Shown: positions 26,526 through 36,199, numbered from the stretch's first letter. The stretch is DNA of 64,000 bases from Sinorhizobium fredii (GCF_002944405.1 NZ_CP024307.1:2562501-2626500), one strand, 5' to 3'. Notes: generated from the sequence alone by a model not told the origin. Program-made: numbers and translations.

Positions 26526-28969
26526 GCTTTCAGTCTTTCATTCGAGGGATCCCAGAGCGGCTGATCCGGCTGAACGATTGCCTTGAAACGCTCTCCGAAA
26601 ATCTCGACCTCGATTTCCTGGCCGGGCGCGGCTAGATCGGCACGCAGCATGCCGAGCGCGATCGATTTGCTGACGCGATAGCCCCAGTTTCCGGAAGTGG
26701 TCTCGCCGACCACTTCGCCGCCCGACCAGAGCGACGACATATAGGGCGCATCGCACTCGCTGGCCTCGACCGTCAGCGTGACGAAGCGCTTGGTGGCACC
26801 CCGCTGCTTCTCGCGCTCGAGCGCCGCCTTGCCCTTGAAGCTCGGCTTCGACCAGTCGACGAAGCGTTCGAGCCCGCCCTGAAGGACGGTGTAGTCGGTC
26901 GAAAGGTCGCCCTTCCAGGCGCGGTAGCCCTTTTCGATGCGTAGGCTGTCGAGCGCCTCCATGCCGAAGGGCTTGAGGCCGTGTTTCTGGCCGGCCTCCC
27001 AGACGGCATTGAAGATCGCTGCGGTGTCCTCGACCTTGGTGTGGATTTCCCAGCCGAGCTCGCCGGCAAAGGAGACTCGCACGAGTTGGCAATAGCGCCC
27101 GGCGATCTCAGCCGTCTGATGCGTCAGCCATCCCTTCGAAAGGTCGCCACCGGAAACCTCGGCAAGGATGTCGCGCGATTTCGGACCGGTGAGGATCTGG
27201 CAGGAGAAATTCGCGGTCACATCGTCAAGCGCGAAGGGGGCATCGGCCGAACGGTGCTTCTGCAGCCACTCGAAATCATGCCACTGCGCCGTCGCCGCGG
27301 TGATCAGGAAGAAGAAATCCTCCTCGATCGCCATCACCGACATTTCCGTGATGATGCGGCCCTTCTCATCGGCGAAATAGGCAAGGCCGATGCGCCCCGG
27401 TTTCGGCACGCGGCCGGTGATGAGCTCGGACAGCCACTTGCGGGCACCCTCACCTTTCAGCCGAAAGCGCGAGAAACCCGGCAGGTCGAGAATACCCGCA
27501 GCATCGCGCACCGCCAAACACTCCTCCTCGATGCGCTTCGCCCAGGGGCCCTCGCGGCCCCAGGTCTGCGTCGCCGCGTCGGAGATATCGTCGCCGGGCT
27601 TCGCGTACCACATGGCCCGCTCCCAGCCGTTATAGGGCTTGAACTGCGCGCCAAGCGCGGCGATGCGGTCGTGGATAGGCGACAGCTTCTTGTTACGCCC
27701 GGCCTGCCAGTAGTGTTTTGGGAAATGCATCGCGTATTCATGGCCGTAGATCTCCTTGCCCTTGGCGATGCAATAGTCTTGATCGGTATAGTCGGTGTAG
27801 CGCCGCGGATCGCAGGACCACATGTCCCATTCCGTCTGGCCCTCCGTCACCCATTCGGCCAGCACCTTGCCGGCGCCGCCCGCCTGGCAGATGCCGAAAG
27901 TGAAGACGCAGGCCTCGAAGGCGTTCGGCACGCCCGGCATCGGCCCGATCAGCGGATTTCCGTCCGGCGCATAGGGGATCGGTCCGTTGATCACCCGGGA
28001 AAGCCCGGCGGTCCCGAGGATCGGCACTCGCTCGACCGCATCGTTCAGATACCATTCCAACCTTTCCAGATCGTCCGGGAAGAGCTGGAAGGAAAAATCC
28101 TCCGGCATCGGATCGTCGGGCGCCGTCCAGTGGGCACGGCAATTCCGCTCGTAAGGCCCTAGATTCATGCCGAATTTCTCCTGCCGGAGATAGTAGGAGG
28201 AGTCGACGTCGCGGAGCAGCGGCAGCTTGCGCCCGGCCTCCTTCGACCAGGCGGCAAGTTCCGGGATCTCGTCGAAGAGGATGTACTGATGGCTCATCAC
28301 CATCATAGGCACGTCGCGGCCGAACATTTTGCCGACCTCGCGCGCGTAGTAGCCGGCAGCGTTCACCACATATTCGCAGCGGATTTCTCCTTGCGGCGTG
28401 GTGATCACCCATTCGTCGCTCTCGCGCCGTGCCGCCGTCGCCGGACAGAAGCGGATGATTTTCGCGCCCATGTCGCGCGCACCCTTGGCCAGCGCCTGGG
28501 TAAGCTGCGCCGGGTCGATATCACCGTCATAGGGATCATAGAGCGCCCCCGTCAGTTGGTGCGTCTCGAGGAAGGGATAGCGGCTGCGCATCTCATCGGG
28601 CGTCAGGATGTCGAGGTCCATGCCCTGGTAGCGGCCCATGCCGACGACGCGCTTGAATTCCTGCAACCGCTCCTTCGAATGACCGAGACGGATCGACCCG
28701 GTGACGTGGTAGTTCATCGGGTAGTCGATCAGCTGCCCAAGCTCGCGATAGAGCGACGCCGAATAGCGCTGCATGTTCATGATCGACCAGGAGGAGGAGA
28801 AGGTCGGAACATTTCCGGCCGCATGCCAGGTCGAGCCGGCGGTGAGCTCGTTCTTCTCCAGCAGCACGCAATCGGTCCAGCCGGCCCTGGCAAGATGGTA
28901 AAGCGAGGACGCGCCGACCGCTCCTCCGCCTATAATGACGACACGCGCGTGAGACGGCAAATTCGACAT
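26522..28969 (-). CDS. Dimethylglycine/sarcosine dehydrogenase-like flavoprotein (copy 1)
   Basis: Also 815 aa with the same DAO-FAO_M-GcvT-GcvT_C architecture. The FAD motif GGGAVGASSLYHL lies near 14-26 and the presumptive flavinylated His49 in STWHAAG. Sequence identity to the neighbouring copy is clearly partial, so it is an old paralogue rather than a recent duplication. It is first in the minus-strand operon and faces the LysR gene at 29096. Two tandem paralogues of equal length suggest successive demethylations or a heteromeric enzyme. Confidence 0.9.
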   Translation of the reverse strand: MSNLPSHARVVIIGGGAVGASSLYHLARAGWTDCVLLEKNELTAGSTWHAAGNVPTFSSSWSIMNMQRYSASLYRELGQLIDYPMNYHVTGSIRLGHSKERLQEFKRVVGMGRYQGMDLDILTPDEMRSRYPFLETHQLTGALYDPYDGDIDPAQLTQALAKGARDMGAKIIRFCPATAARRESDEWVITTPQGEIRCEYVVNAAGYYAREVGKMFGRDVPMMVMSHQYILFDEIPELAAWSKEAGRKLPLLRDVDSSYYLRQEKFGMNLGPYERNCRAHWTAPDDPMPEDFSFQLFPDDLERLEWYLNDAVERVPILGTAGLSRVINGPIPYAPDGNPLIGPMPGVPNAFEACVFTFGICQAGGAGKVLAEWVTEGQTEWDMWSCDPRRYTDYTDQDYCIAKGKEIYGHEYAMHFPKHYWQAGRNKKLSPIHDRIAALGAQFKPYNGWERAMWYAKPGDDISDAATQTWGREGPWAKRIEEECLAVRDAAGILDLPGFSRFRLKGEGARKWLSELITGRVPKPGRIGLAYFADEKGRIITEMSVMAIEEDFFFLITAATAQWHDFEWLQKHRSADAPFALDDVTANFSCQILTGPKSRDILAEVSGGDLSKGWLTHQTAEIAGRYCQLVRVSFAGELGWEIHTKVEDTAAIFNAVWEAGQKHGLKPFGMEALDSLRIEKGYRAWKGDLSTDYTVLQGGLERFVDWSKPSFKGKAALEREKQRGATKRFVTLTVEASECDAPYMSSLWSGGEVVGETTSGNWGYRVSKSIALGMLRADLAAPGQEIEVEIFGERFKAIVQPDQPLWDPSNERLKA

Positions 28970-29095
28970 GCGTAATTCCCTCTTTTGACCGGATATTTGA
29001 CGAGGAGTCCGAGGCCATCAAGCAGGGAGAATCGGCTTTATTAATTGACATTTTCGATTAGATTGATTGCAGCATGCGTGAGGAGCAGCCCCAAG

Positions 29096-29956
29096 ATGCA
29101 AGTCGATCTGATCGAAACCTTTCTGGATCTGATGGAGACGCGGAATTTCAACCGCACCGCCGAGCGGCTGAACATCACCCAGTCGACGGTTTCCCACCGC
29201 ATCAAGGCGCTCGAGGCCCAGTTCAGCCGCAAGCTCTTTACCCGCAACAAGGGCGGCACGGTCCCGACCGCCTCGGGCCTGCGCTTTCTCGACTATGCGA
29301 AGGCCCTGCAGAATCAATGGCATGAGGCAACGCGCGCAGTCGCGAGCGCCGGCGCCTTGGAGCGCTCGATGCGGCTCGGCATCCAGCACGATCTCGCGGA
29401 AGCATTTGCCGGCCAATGGGTGGCGGCCATCCGGCGCGAATTGCCTGCAACGGAAATCTATATGGAGGCGGATTACTCGAACCAGATGAATCGCGATCTT
29501 GCCGCCGGGGAACTCGACCTGGCGCTTCTCTTTACACCGCATTATTTGCCTGACCTTCATTACGAACGGATCGGCGAACTGCATTACGTGCTGGTCAGCA
29601 CCGAGGCCGGCGACCTGGCCGGCGTGAAGCCCGAGACCTATATCCGCTCCAGCTATTCGCCCGCCTTCGACCGCGCCCATCGGCTGGCGCTGCCGCACCT
29701 CTCGGCTGCCTCGCTCGCCGCCGGGCAGAGCATGGCGATCACCGGGCTGCTGCGCACTCTCGGGGGCGCCGCCTATCTGACAATCGCCACAGCCGAGCGG
29801 CTTTCCAACGACGGGGCCGCGGTCGTGGTCGCCGATGCGCCGGTCATCCCGCAGGCCATCTACGCCGCAACGAGCCTTCGCACCCGCCACGCGCACCAGC
29901 ACCGCAAGATCATCGGCGCGATGGAAGGGCTGCTCGCCAATTCGGCGACGCCGTAA
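29096..29956 (+). CDS. LysR-family transcriptional regulator
   Basis: 286 aa. The helix-turn-helix (about 3-60, MQVDLIETFLDLMETRNFNR then NITQSTVSHRIKALE) precedes a LysR effector domain. ATG 29096 is preferred to upstream in-frame codons because MQVDLIETF is the typical N-terminus and gaggagc lies 12 bases upstream. It is divergent from the DMGDH-like operon, which it probably controls. The AT-rich interval at about 29036-29070 with ttaattgac and gattgattg elements is the likely binding region. Confidence 0.9.
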   Translation: MQVDLIETFLDLMETRNFNRTAERLNITQSTVSHRIKALEAQFSRKLFTRNKGGTVPTASGLRFLDYAKALQNQWHEATRAVASAGALERSMRLGIQHDLAEAFAGQWVAAIRRELPATEIYMEADYSNQMNRDLAAGELDLALLFTPHYLPDLHYERIGELHYVLVSTEAGDLAGVKPETYIRSSYSPAFDRAHRLALPHLSAASLAAGQSMAITGLLRTLGGAAYLTIATAERLSNDGAAVVVADAPVIPQAIYAATSLRTRHAHQHRKIIGAMEGLLANSATP

Positions 29957-29962
29957 TGCAGA

Positions 29963-31654
29963 TCAGAACCTGCCCTTGAACTCCGCCTTCAACCGCGCGA
30001 CATCCTCTCCCGACACCCCTTGCGGATCGGTCACCGCCACCCAGGCGTCGATATAATGTTCCGGCGCGTAGACGTGGCCGTAACCGATCGGCGAGGTCGT
30101 GGCCAAAGCCATGTCGGCGAGGAGCTGCAGGCCGGTGACGACGGGAAACCAATTCAAGGCCGGAGAAACATCCGGCCCGCGCGGCGCCTTCATCCAGTCC
30201 GGCTCGCGGTACAAGGCGTGCGGATCGAAGAAGGTCACCGGATCGCTGGCATATTGCAGATAGACGATCCGCATCGCGCCCCAGTGCGCACCGGGAATAT
30301 CGAGCGCGTTCTCCTGGTTGGTGAAGCGGATGATGGAACTGTCCCGGTAGCGCGGAAGCCAGGCGGGCGAACCGGCGACGCGGTCCGCCGTTACCGAGCG
30401 CCACAGCCCGCTCTGAAACGGCGGGCCGCTCCAGAGCGCACCCTGGAACGGGTCGCTGATGACATCGAAGAGATCGACAGACCCTTGTGAATTCATTGCC
30501 CCGAGACTCAATCCATGCAGATAGAGCTTGGGGCGCCGGTCCTTCGGCAGCGTGGTCCAGTAGCGGTAGACCTCGTCGAAGAGCGCGTTCGCCGCATCGG
30601 CGCCATAGCCCGGCTCGACGAGCAGCGACAGCCAACTCGTGAGGTAGGAATATTGCACCGCGACGCTCGCAACGTCACCATGCAGCAGATATTCGAGCGG
30701 ATCGAGCGCTGCCGGATCGATCCAGCCGGTGCCCGTCGGAACGACGACGATCAGCGACTTGCGCTCGAAGCCTCCGGCGCGCTTCAGTTCTTCCAAAGCC
30801 AGCTTCGCTCTTTCCGGCGCCGTGTCGGCGGAGTTCAGCCCGACATAGACGCGCACGGGGTTTGACGCCGCGCCGTCGTAGAAGTCGCCGATCTGGGCGC
30901 CTGTCGGCCCCGAGGCGACAAACTGCCGCCCCTGCCGCCCAAGCTCGTCCCAGCGCACCAGCGACGCGTCGCTGCCGGTCTTGGCGGGATCGGTCGGGGG
31001 CGCGACGTCGGGATCGATCAGCGCATCGAGCTGCTGGAACGAACTGTCGGCGGCACGAAGCGCTAACTCGAAGATCACGCCATTTGCCAGCGACCAAAAG
31101 AGCGCGAGGGCGACCAGCCCACCAAGGGCGTTGGCGATCGGTCGCGTCAGGAAAACTTGCAGCCAGCGAGAAAGAACGCTGAAGGTGAACCGGAAGAGCC
31201 GTGCCAGGAAGATGAGAGCGGCGAACACCATGGAGGCTATGAGGCCGAGTTTGATGGGCTCGGCGCTTTCGATGCGCTCAAGCCCCATGATGCCACGGAC
31301 GGTATTTTGCCACCCGGCTGCCTGCCAGAGAAACACGGCAGCTGCCGCTATGCAGACGATGGCGGCAGCGATCTTCAGCGTGCGCGCCCGCCGCGTCGTT
31401 GGCTCGGGCAGTTCGAAAAAGGACCAGAGCCAGCGCAGGAATGTCCCGATTGCGTAGCCGGCGGCGAGCGAAGCGCCGGAAATCACCGCCTGAATCAGAT
31501 AGGGATGAGGAATGAGGCTCGGGGTCAACGAGACCGCGAAAAAGATCACGCCGACAAGCAGGCCGCTCGTCGAAAAGGACCGCAAGAGGTTTGCCAGATA
31601 GCGCGGGGCAGGCCGCGTCGCCGTCGACAGGTCCGTCTGTTGAAGGTGTTCCAT
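29963..31654 (-). CDS. Membrane-anchored alpha/beta hydrolase (Abhydrolase_9 family)
   Basis: 563 aa. The N-terminal third has about four or five membrane helices (between about 20 and 215); the C-terminal part is an alpha/beta-hydrolase domain with nucleophile motif LHGLSLGAMNS. It resembles the DUF2319/Abhydrolase_9 proteins. ATG 31654 is chosen because tggagg lies just upstream; the frame is open to 31777. It ends six bases from the converging LysR gene. Substrate unknown; probable membrane lipid or ester hydrolase with the active domain outside or at the membrane. Confidence 0.8.
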   Translation of the reverse strand: MEHLQQTDLSTATRPAPRYLANLLRSFSTSGLLVGVIFFAVSLTPSLIPHPYLIQAVISGASLAAGYAIGTFLRWLWSFFELPEPTTRRARTLKIAAAIVCIAAAAVFLWQAAGWQNTVRGIMGLERIESAEPIKLGLIASMVFAALIFLARLFRFTFSVLSRWLQVFLTRPIANALGGLVALALFWSLANGVIFELALRAADSSFQQLDALIDPDVAPPTDPAKTGSDASLVRWDELGRQGRQFVASGPTGAQIGDFYDGAASNPVRVYVGLNSADTAPERAKLALEELKRAGGFERKSLIVVVPTGTGWIDPAALDPLEYLLHGDVASVAVQYSYLTSWLSLLVEPGYGADAANALFDEVYRYWTTLPKDRRPKLYLHGLSLGAMNSQGSVDLFDVISDPFQGALWSGPPFQSGLWRSVTADRVAGSPAWLPRYRDSSIIRFTNQENALDIPGAHWGAMRIVYLQYASDPVTFFDPHALYREPDWMKAPRGPDVSPALNWFPVVTGLQLLADMALATTSPIGYGHVYAPEHYIDAWVAVTDPQGVSGEDVARLKAEFKGRF

Positions 31655-31780
31655 GGCGGGCCTCCACGCTGCGGCATTGTCACTTTGTCGCGCGATAGCC
31701 AAGCGACGCATTACGGCAATGTCGCCTTCCGCTCCCGCACAGTCAATCGGCACAACCCGACGATGAGCGGCAGTCACGCG

Positions 31781-32239
31781 CTAGATCCTCCTTTCCTTGA
31801 TCGTGTTCATCACGAAGCTCGTCTCGATCGAGGCGACGCATTTCAGCCGGGCGATCTTCTCCTTGATGAAGCGCTCATAGTGATCGAGGCCGGAACTCAT
31901 CACCTTCAGCACGTAGTCGCGCGAGCCGGTGACGAGGTGGCATTCGAGCACCTCGTCCCAGTCGCGGATCGCCTCTTCGAACATGACGATCTCGTCCTCG
32001 TGCTGGCGGCTGAGGCGGACCGTGGCGATCGCCGTCATCGTCCAGCCTTCGATGACCGGATCGACGAGCGCCGTATAGCCGCGGATGACGCCGGTTTCCT
32101 CCAGACGCCTGATCCGCCTGAGGCAGGGAGACGCAGAAAGGCCGACGCGCTCGGCCAGTTCGTTGTTGGTGATCCGGGCATCGGCGACCAGTTCCTTCAG
32201 GATGCGGCGATCCATCTCGTCGGCAATTTTCTGCGTCAT
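31781..32239 (-). CDS. Lrp/AsnC-family transcriptional regulator
   Basis: 152 aa with helix-turn-helix (about 8-60, NELAERVGLSASPCLRRIRRLE) and RAM ligand domain. ATG 32239 has gaggtt upstream and gives the standard length. It diverges from the methionine-gamma-lyase-like gene, as seen for Lrp regulators of amino-acid catabolic enzymes. The ligand is probably a sulfur or branched amino acid. Confidence 0.88.
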   Translation of the reverse strand: MTQKIADEMDRRILKELVADARITNNELAERVGLSASPCLRRIRRLEETGVIRGYTALVDPVIEGWTMTAIATVRLSRQHEDEIVMFEEAIRDWDEVLECHLVTGSRDYVLKVMSSGLDHYERFIKEKIARLKCVASIETSFVMNTIKERRI

Positions 32240-32262
32240 CTTGCTGTAACCTCGGCAAAAAC

Positions 32263-32291
32263 TTGCGCTCATCAAAACGAAGTGATCGCAA
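32263..32291. promoter_or_regulatory. Operator candidate between Lrp and methionine-gamma-lyase-like genes
   Basis: Inverted repeat ttgcgctcat...gtgatcgcaa with 8 of 10 matched positions and a 9-base centre, in the 128-base divergent gap. The symmetry and spacing fit an Lrp-family dimer site controlling both promoters. Confidence 0.4.
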
Positions 32292-32367
32292 ATAGCAAGG
32301 ATCAGCCCCGGCCGTTTGATATAAATTGGCGGATAGTGGAGTCCGCTAGCGCCCAGGGAGAGAAACC

Positions 32368-33651
32368 ATGACCGCGCCGCATCCGTCGAAGACCCATATC
32401 GGCAACCACAAACTGCATCCCGAGACGCTGATGCTGAACTACGGTTACGATCCCGAGCTCTCGGAAGGCGCCGTCAAGCCCCCGGTGTTCCTGACTTCCA
32501 CCTTCGTGTTCCACTCCGCCGAGGAAGGCCGCGACTTCTTCGATTTCGTCTCGGGACGGCGCGAACCGCCGGCGGGCGTCGGTGCCGGGCTCGTCTATTC
32601 CCGTTTCAATCACCCGAACAGCGAGATCGTCGAGGATCGGCTTGCCATATACGAACGCGCCGAGGCCGGCGCGCTCTTCTCCTCCGGCATGTCGGCAATC
32701 GCCACGACCCTGCTTGCCTTCGTGCGGCCCGGCGACGCAATCCTGCATTCACAGCCGCTATACGGCGGCACCGAGACGCTGCTCGCCAAGACCTTTCTCA
32801 ATCTCGGCATCCACGCAGTCGGCTTTGCCGACGGCGTCGATGAAGCGGCCGTCAGCGCCGCCGCCGAGGAGGCCATGAGCAGGGGCCGGGTCGCCGCGGT
32901 CCTCGTCGAAACGCCGGCCAATCCCACCAACAGCCTCGTCGACGTCGCGATGATCCGCCGCATTGCCGAAAAGATCGGCGAAAGACAGGGGCAAAGGCCG
33001 ATCGTCGCCTGCGACAACACCCTGCTCGGCCCGGTCTTCCAGCACCCGATCGACCACGGCGCGGACCTGTCGCTCTATTCGCTCACCAAGTATGTCGGCG
33101 GCCACTCCGACCTGATCGCCGGCGCCGTGCTCGGCTCGAAGGCGCTGATCAAACAGGTGAAGGCGCTGCGCGGCTCGATCGGCACGCAGCTCGACCCGCA
33201 TTCCTGCTGGATGCTCGGCCGGTCGCTCGAAACGCTGTCGGTCCGGATGGAGAAGGCGAACGAGAATGCCCGGATCGTCGCCGAGTTCCTGCGCGACCAC
33301 CCGAAGGTCGAAGGGATCCACTATCTGCCCTTCCACGACGAAGCCTCGCCGGTCGGGCGGACCTTTGCCGCGCAATGCACCGGCGCCGGCTCGACCTTCT
33401 CCTTCGACATCGCCGGCGGCCAGGAGGCAGCCTTCCGTTTCTTGAACGCCCTGCAGATCTTCAAGCTCGCCGTCAGCCTCGGGGGCACGGAATCCCTTGC
33501 GAGCCACCCGGCGGCGATGACTCATTCGGGCGTGCCGATCGAGGTGCGGCGCCGGATCGGCGTGCTCGAATCGACTATCCGCCTGTCGATCGGCATCGAG
33601 CATCCGGACGACCTCGTCGCCGACGTCGCGAACGCTCTGACGACCGTCTGA
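32368..33651 (+). CDS. Cys/Met metabolism PLP enzyme, methionine gamma-lyase-like
   Basis: 427-aa PLP enzyme of the cystathionine gamma-synthase/gamma-lyase family. Lys241 in [13 protein letters not shown] is the Schiff-base lysine, and [16 protein letters not shown] (about 76-91) and [14 protein letters not shown] (about 110-123) are family motifs. The N-terminus is longer than in MetB. agggagaga precedes ATG 32368. Likely activity is alpha,gamma-elimination of methionine or a related thioether/amino acid. Its divergent Lrp regulator points to an amino-acid inducer. Confidence 0.85.
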   Translation: MTAPHPSKTHIGNHKLHPETLMLNYGYDPELSEGAVKPPVFLTSTFVFHSAEEGRDFFDFVSGRREPPAGVGAGLVYSRFNHPNSEIVEDRLAIYERAEAGALFSSGMSAIATTLLAFVRPGDAILHSQPLYGGTETLLAKTFLNLGIHAVGFADGVDEAAVSAAAEEAMSRGRVAAVLVETPANPTNSLVDVAMIRRIAEKIGERQGQRPIVACDNTLLGPVFQHPIDHGADLSLYSLTKYVGGHSDLIAGAVLGSKALIKQVKALRGSIGTQLDPHSCWMLGRSLETLSVRMEKANENARIVAEFLRDHPKVEGIHYLPFHDEASPVGRTFAAQCTGAGSTFSFDIAGGQEAAFRFLNALQIFKLAVSLGGTESLASHPAAMTHSGVPIEVRRRIGVLESTIRLSIGIEHPDDLVADVANALTTV

Positions 33652-33654
33652 TCC

Positions 33655-33682
33655 ATTGAGCGGGGGCCGTCCCCCGATCAAT
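33655..33682. terminator. Bidirectional hairpin between converging genes
   Basis: attgagcggggg-ccgt-cccccgatcaat forms a 12-base stem with one mismatch directly after the lyase stop, and it overlaps the stop of the converging VOC gene. The flanking A/T bases supply short T-runs on either strand, so it could end both transcripts. Confidence 0.6.
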
Positions 33683-34028
33683 GCGTCAGAATATTGACTA
33701 CGTTGCCGAACGGATCGCGCACGAAGAAGCGTCGCACACCCCAGGGTTCGTCAGTGATGTCATAGACGATTTCGATGCCGGCCGCCTTCGCGCGCCGATA
33801 GACTTCGTCGACATCGTCCACCTCGATCGAGAGCGCCGGCACCGGCGTTCCCGATCCGCCTTCAATGGCAAAGCTGACCTGCGGCATTGCCGATCCGCCT
33901 TCCGCCGCAAAGGTGACCAGCCAGCCGTGATCCATCACCACGTTGAGGCCAAGCAGATCCGTATAGAAACTGCGCGCGCGTTGCGGATCGGATACTTGAA
34001 GATTGGGCACGATGCGTCGGACTGCCAT
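33678..34028 (-). CDS. Glyoxalase/VOC-family protein
   Basis: 116-aa single VOC-fold protein (glyoxalase/bleomycin-resistance/dioxygenase superfamily). It has the NLQVSDPQRARSFYTDLLGL opening and the C-terminal DPFGNVVNIL motif. The start ATG 34028 is set by gggagggtcc just upstream. Metal ligands of glyoxalase I are not fully conserved, so it may be a binding protein or a lyase acting as a dimer. Function undetermined. Confidence 0.85.
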   Translation of the reverse strand: MAVRRIVPNLQVSDPQRARSFYTDLLGLNVVMDHGWLVTFAAEGGSAMPQVSFAIEGGSGTPVPALSIEVDDVDEVYRRAKAAGIEIVYDITDEPWGVRRFFVRDPFGNVVNILTH

Positions 34029-34066
34029 TGGACCCTCCCCAGTTTCATCGTCCTCTTTCCTAGGCT

Positions 34067-34546
34067 TCAGCCGCGTTGAAAGCCAAGCGTGAAAAGGGCG
34101 AGCGAAGCTATCGAAGCGATCGTGCGGACATGGTTCCACCAGACCCAATCGGTCAAGTAGCGCTGCTGCCAGACTTCGGTGGCGGCCTCGACCGAAGTGG
34201 CATTCGCCAGCGCGTTGTTGAGCGGAACGTTAAAGACCATCGTCACCGCGAATGTGCCGGCGAGGTAGACGAGTCCGCCCGCCGCCAGGAGATAGCTCCC
34301 CTCCCCGCCCCAGATGAAAGCGGCAGCTATGAGGATCACGCCGAGCAGCGCCGTGCCCATGAAGGCGGCGAAGAACAACGGATTCTGGATCACGACGTTG
34401 ATCGCGTTCATGGCAGCAACGCCCTGCTCCGCCGGCAATCGCCGCAGCGCCTGCATGATGCAGACGGAAAAGACGAAGAAGAGCCCGGCCATAAGTCCGG
34501 ATCCGATGACGGCGGCAAAGGACAGGGCAGGAACAAGGGCAAGCAT
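34067..34546 (-). CDS. DUF1772 membrane protein
   Basis: 159 aa with four predicted membrane helices. The pattern fits DUF1772 (anthrone-oxygenase-like) proteins: N-terminal GLMAGLFFVFSVCIMQAL, then FNVPLNNALA near 106 and a WNHVRTIAS motif near the end. ATG 34546 is chosen because the family usually begins just before its first helix; the frame is open to 34720. No function can be given. Confidence 0.75.
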   Translation of the reverse strand: MLALVPALSFAAVIGSGLMAGLFFVFSVCIMQALRRLPAEQGVAAMNAINVVIQNPLFFAAFMGTALLGVILIAAAFIWGGEGSYLLAAGGLVYLAGTFAVTMVFNVPLNNALANATSVEAATEVWQQRYLTDWVWWNHVRTIASIASLALFTLGFQRG

Positions 34547-34740
34547 CGCACGGACCCCGGGTCGATCGCGCGGCCTGCGGCCGCACGCGCTGCCCAAGAG
34601 ATAACCGACCAATGCGATATAGTCATCAGGAGTTGTTCCCCATGTGGCGGGCAACGCGAAATGCGCGCAACCCTCTCCTCCACTTTCCACCGCGGCGCGA
34701 TTGACATCATTGTCGGCCACACCTAATCATCGCTGATCGG

Positions 34741-34985
34741 TTGGTTCCCGGAATGCGAACGTGTTTCGGGAGTAAACGGGAATGTGACGGATGGACCCAA
34801 GCTGGGCATCTCAATCACTGCCGACCCCGCGACTGTAGAGCAGCGTGAATTTGCCGTTCCGGAGCAATCCGGAAGAAGCCACTGGAACAGCCGCGAGAGG
34901 GCGGTTCGGTTCTGGGAAGGCGAGGCAAATCCTTGGTGACTAGGCTAGCCTGGGCACCTGACGCTGCGAGCCAGGAAACCTGCCA
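34741..34985 (+). ncRNA. Cobalamin riboswitch
   Basis: Conserved elements appear in order: a gggaa block near 34778, ctgccgaccccgcgactgta at about 34818-34837, the B12-box-like gaagccactg at 34874-34883, gggaagg near 34914, and the 3' element gagccaggaaacctgcc ending at 34984. The element lies 57 bases before the cbtB start; a gggcatagtgccc hairpin between them may belong to the expression platform. Cobalamin binding should turn off cbtBA, as expected for a cobalt importer. Confidence 0.93.
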
Positions 34986-35041
34986 AGCGATACGGGCATA
35001 GTGCCCAAGGGGAATATCCCATTGCCATCACGGAGGTTGTC

Positions 35042-35218
35042 ATGGCTACGTCTACAGTTTCGAGCATTCCGCTCTCCCTCAGCGACCGTCTGACCGCGGG
35101 CATCATCGCCCTCATGATCGGTGGCTTCCTCGTTTTCGGTGCCGGCCTGGCGAATTCGGCCGTGCTGCACGACACGGCACACGACACGCGCCATTCCTAC
35201 GGCTTCCCCTGCCACTAA
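35042..35218 (+). CDS. cbtB: Cobalt transporter subunit CbtB
   Basis: 58-aa single-helix membrane protein. After a short N-terminal stretch comes one hydrophobic helix (about 19-40) and the conserved metal-binding tail VLHDTAHDTRHSYGFPCH. cggagg lies about 6 bases upstream of ATG 35042. CbtB pairs with CbtA and is typically under cobalamin-riboswitch control, as here. Metal binding by the tail histidines and cysteine is family knowledge. Confidence 0.93.
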   Translation: MATSTVSSIPLSLSDRLTAGIIALMIGGFLVFGAGLANSAVLHDTAHDTRHSYGFPCH

Positions 35219-35395
35219 GCGAAGTCATGGAGCGCCTGCCGCGTTCCATACCAAACGATACAACAATCGACCCTCCGGTGCTCGGAGCGCGCGTCGTGCG
35301 TCTGGCACGCGCCCGCGCCTTCAAGCGCCGGCTTGCGTCGATGGAATCGGGCCGGCTTACCGCAAGGCGGCCACGCCCGCTGAGGAAAATCGACA

Positions 35396-36181
35396 ATGAT
35401 CGTCAAGACACTTCTGGCCGCGGTCGTGGCCGGGCTGATCGCCGGCGTCTTCATGACCGGCGCCCAGGAATTGCGGATCACGCCGCTTATCCTGCATGCG
35501 GAAGAATTCGAGGGCGAAGCGCCGGCTGCAACCGGGCAGCCCGCCGGCGAGCAGCCGGCCACGGATCATCAGCAGCATTCGTCGCTGAAAGGATCCCAGA
35601 TGTTAGGCGAGATGCTCGCAGCACTTTCGCCGGTCACCCCCGCCTATGCCCATGAGGGCGAAGAACACGAGGAAGGCGGCATCATGTTCGGCATGAGCCG
35701 CTTTTCCGGCACGCTTGCCGCCAATCTCGTCACCGGCGCCGGCTTCTCGTTGCTGCTTGCAGGCATCAGCCTGATGATCGGCTACCCGATCACGCTTGCC
35801 AATGGCGCGCTCTGGGGCGCCTTCGGCTGGCTCGCCGTGCACCTGCTTCCGGCCGTAGGCCTGCCGCCGGAACTGCCGGGCTTTCCGGCGGCCGAGCTTG
35901 GCGACCGGCAGCTCTGGTGGGGGGCGACGGTGCTACTCTCGGCCGTGGGACTCTATCTGCTGGCACTCCGCCCGGAAATCGTCGCCAAGCTCGCGGGTCT
36001 CGTCCTAGTCGCCGCTCCCCATCTTTATGGTGCGCCGCAGCCGCTCGACATTTCCAGCAACGTGCCGGCTGTGCTCGGCGCCGAGTTCGCCGTCGCCGCG
36101 CTTGCGACGACGCTCGCCTTCTGGCTGGTGCTCGGCATCGTCTCCGGTTTCATCAACGACCGGTTTCTCCGGGCGCACTAA
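35396..36181 (+). CDS. cbtA: Cobalt transporter subunit CbtA
   Basis: 261 aa. About five membrane helices: one at the N-terminus (VKTLLAAVVAGLIAGVFMTG), a His/Glu-rich loop (about 37-100, with HQQHSS, AHEGEEHEEGG) able to bind metal, then four helices. The conserved GALWGAFGWLAVHLLPAVG segment is present. It follows CbtB by 177 bases on the same strand behind the cobalamin riboswitch. It should import cobalt for cobalamin synthesis. Confidence 0.92.
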   Translation: MIVKTLLAAVVAGLIAGVFMTGAQELRITPLILHAEEFEGEAPAATGQPAGEQPATDHQQHSSLKGSQMLGEMLAALSPVTPAYAHEGEEHEEGGIMFGMSRFSGTLAANLVTGAGFSLLLAGISLMIGYPITLANGALWGAFGWLAVHLLPAVGLPPELPGFPAAELGDRQLWWGATVLLSAVGLYLLALRPEIVAKLAGLVLVAAPHLYGAPQPLDISSNVPAVLGAEFAVAALATTLAFWLVLGIVSGFINDRFLRAH

Positions 36182-36199
36182 CCGGCCCCCGCGCCTTCG

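Noticed and set aside
24453..26564. 703-codon open frame on the + strand
   Set aside because: Antisense to the DMGDH-like gene, with no domain motifs and low-information composition.
26522..28969. Recent tandem duplication of the two 815-aa flavoproteins
   Set aside because: Although equal in length and architecture, the sequences differ throughout, so they are old paralogues.
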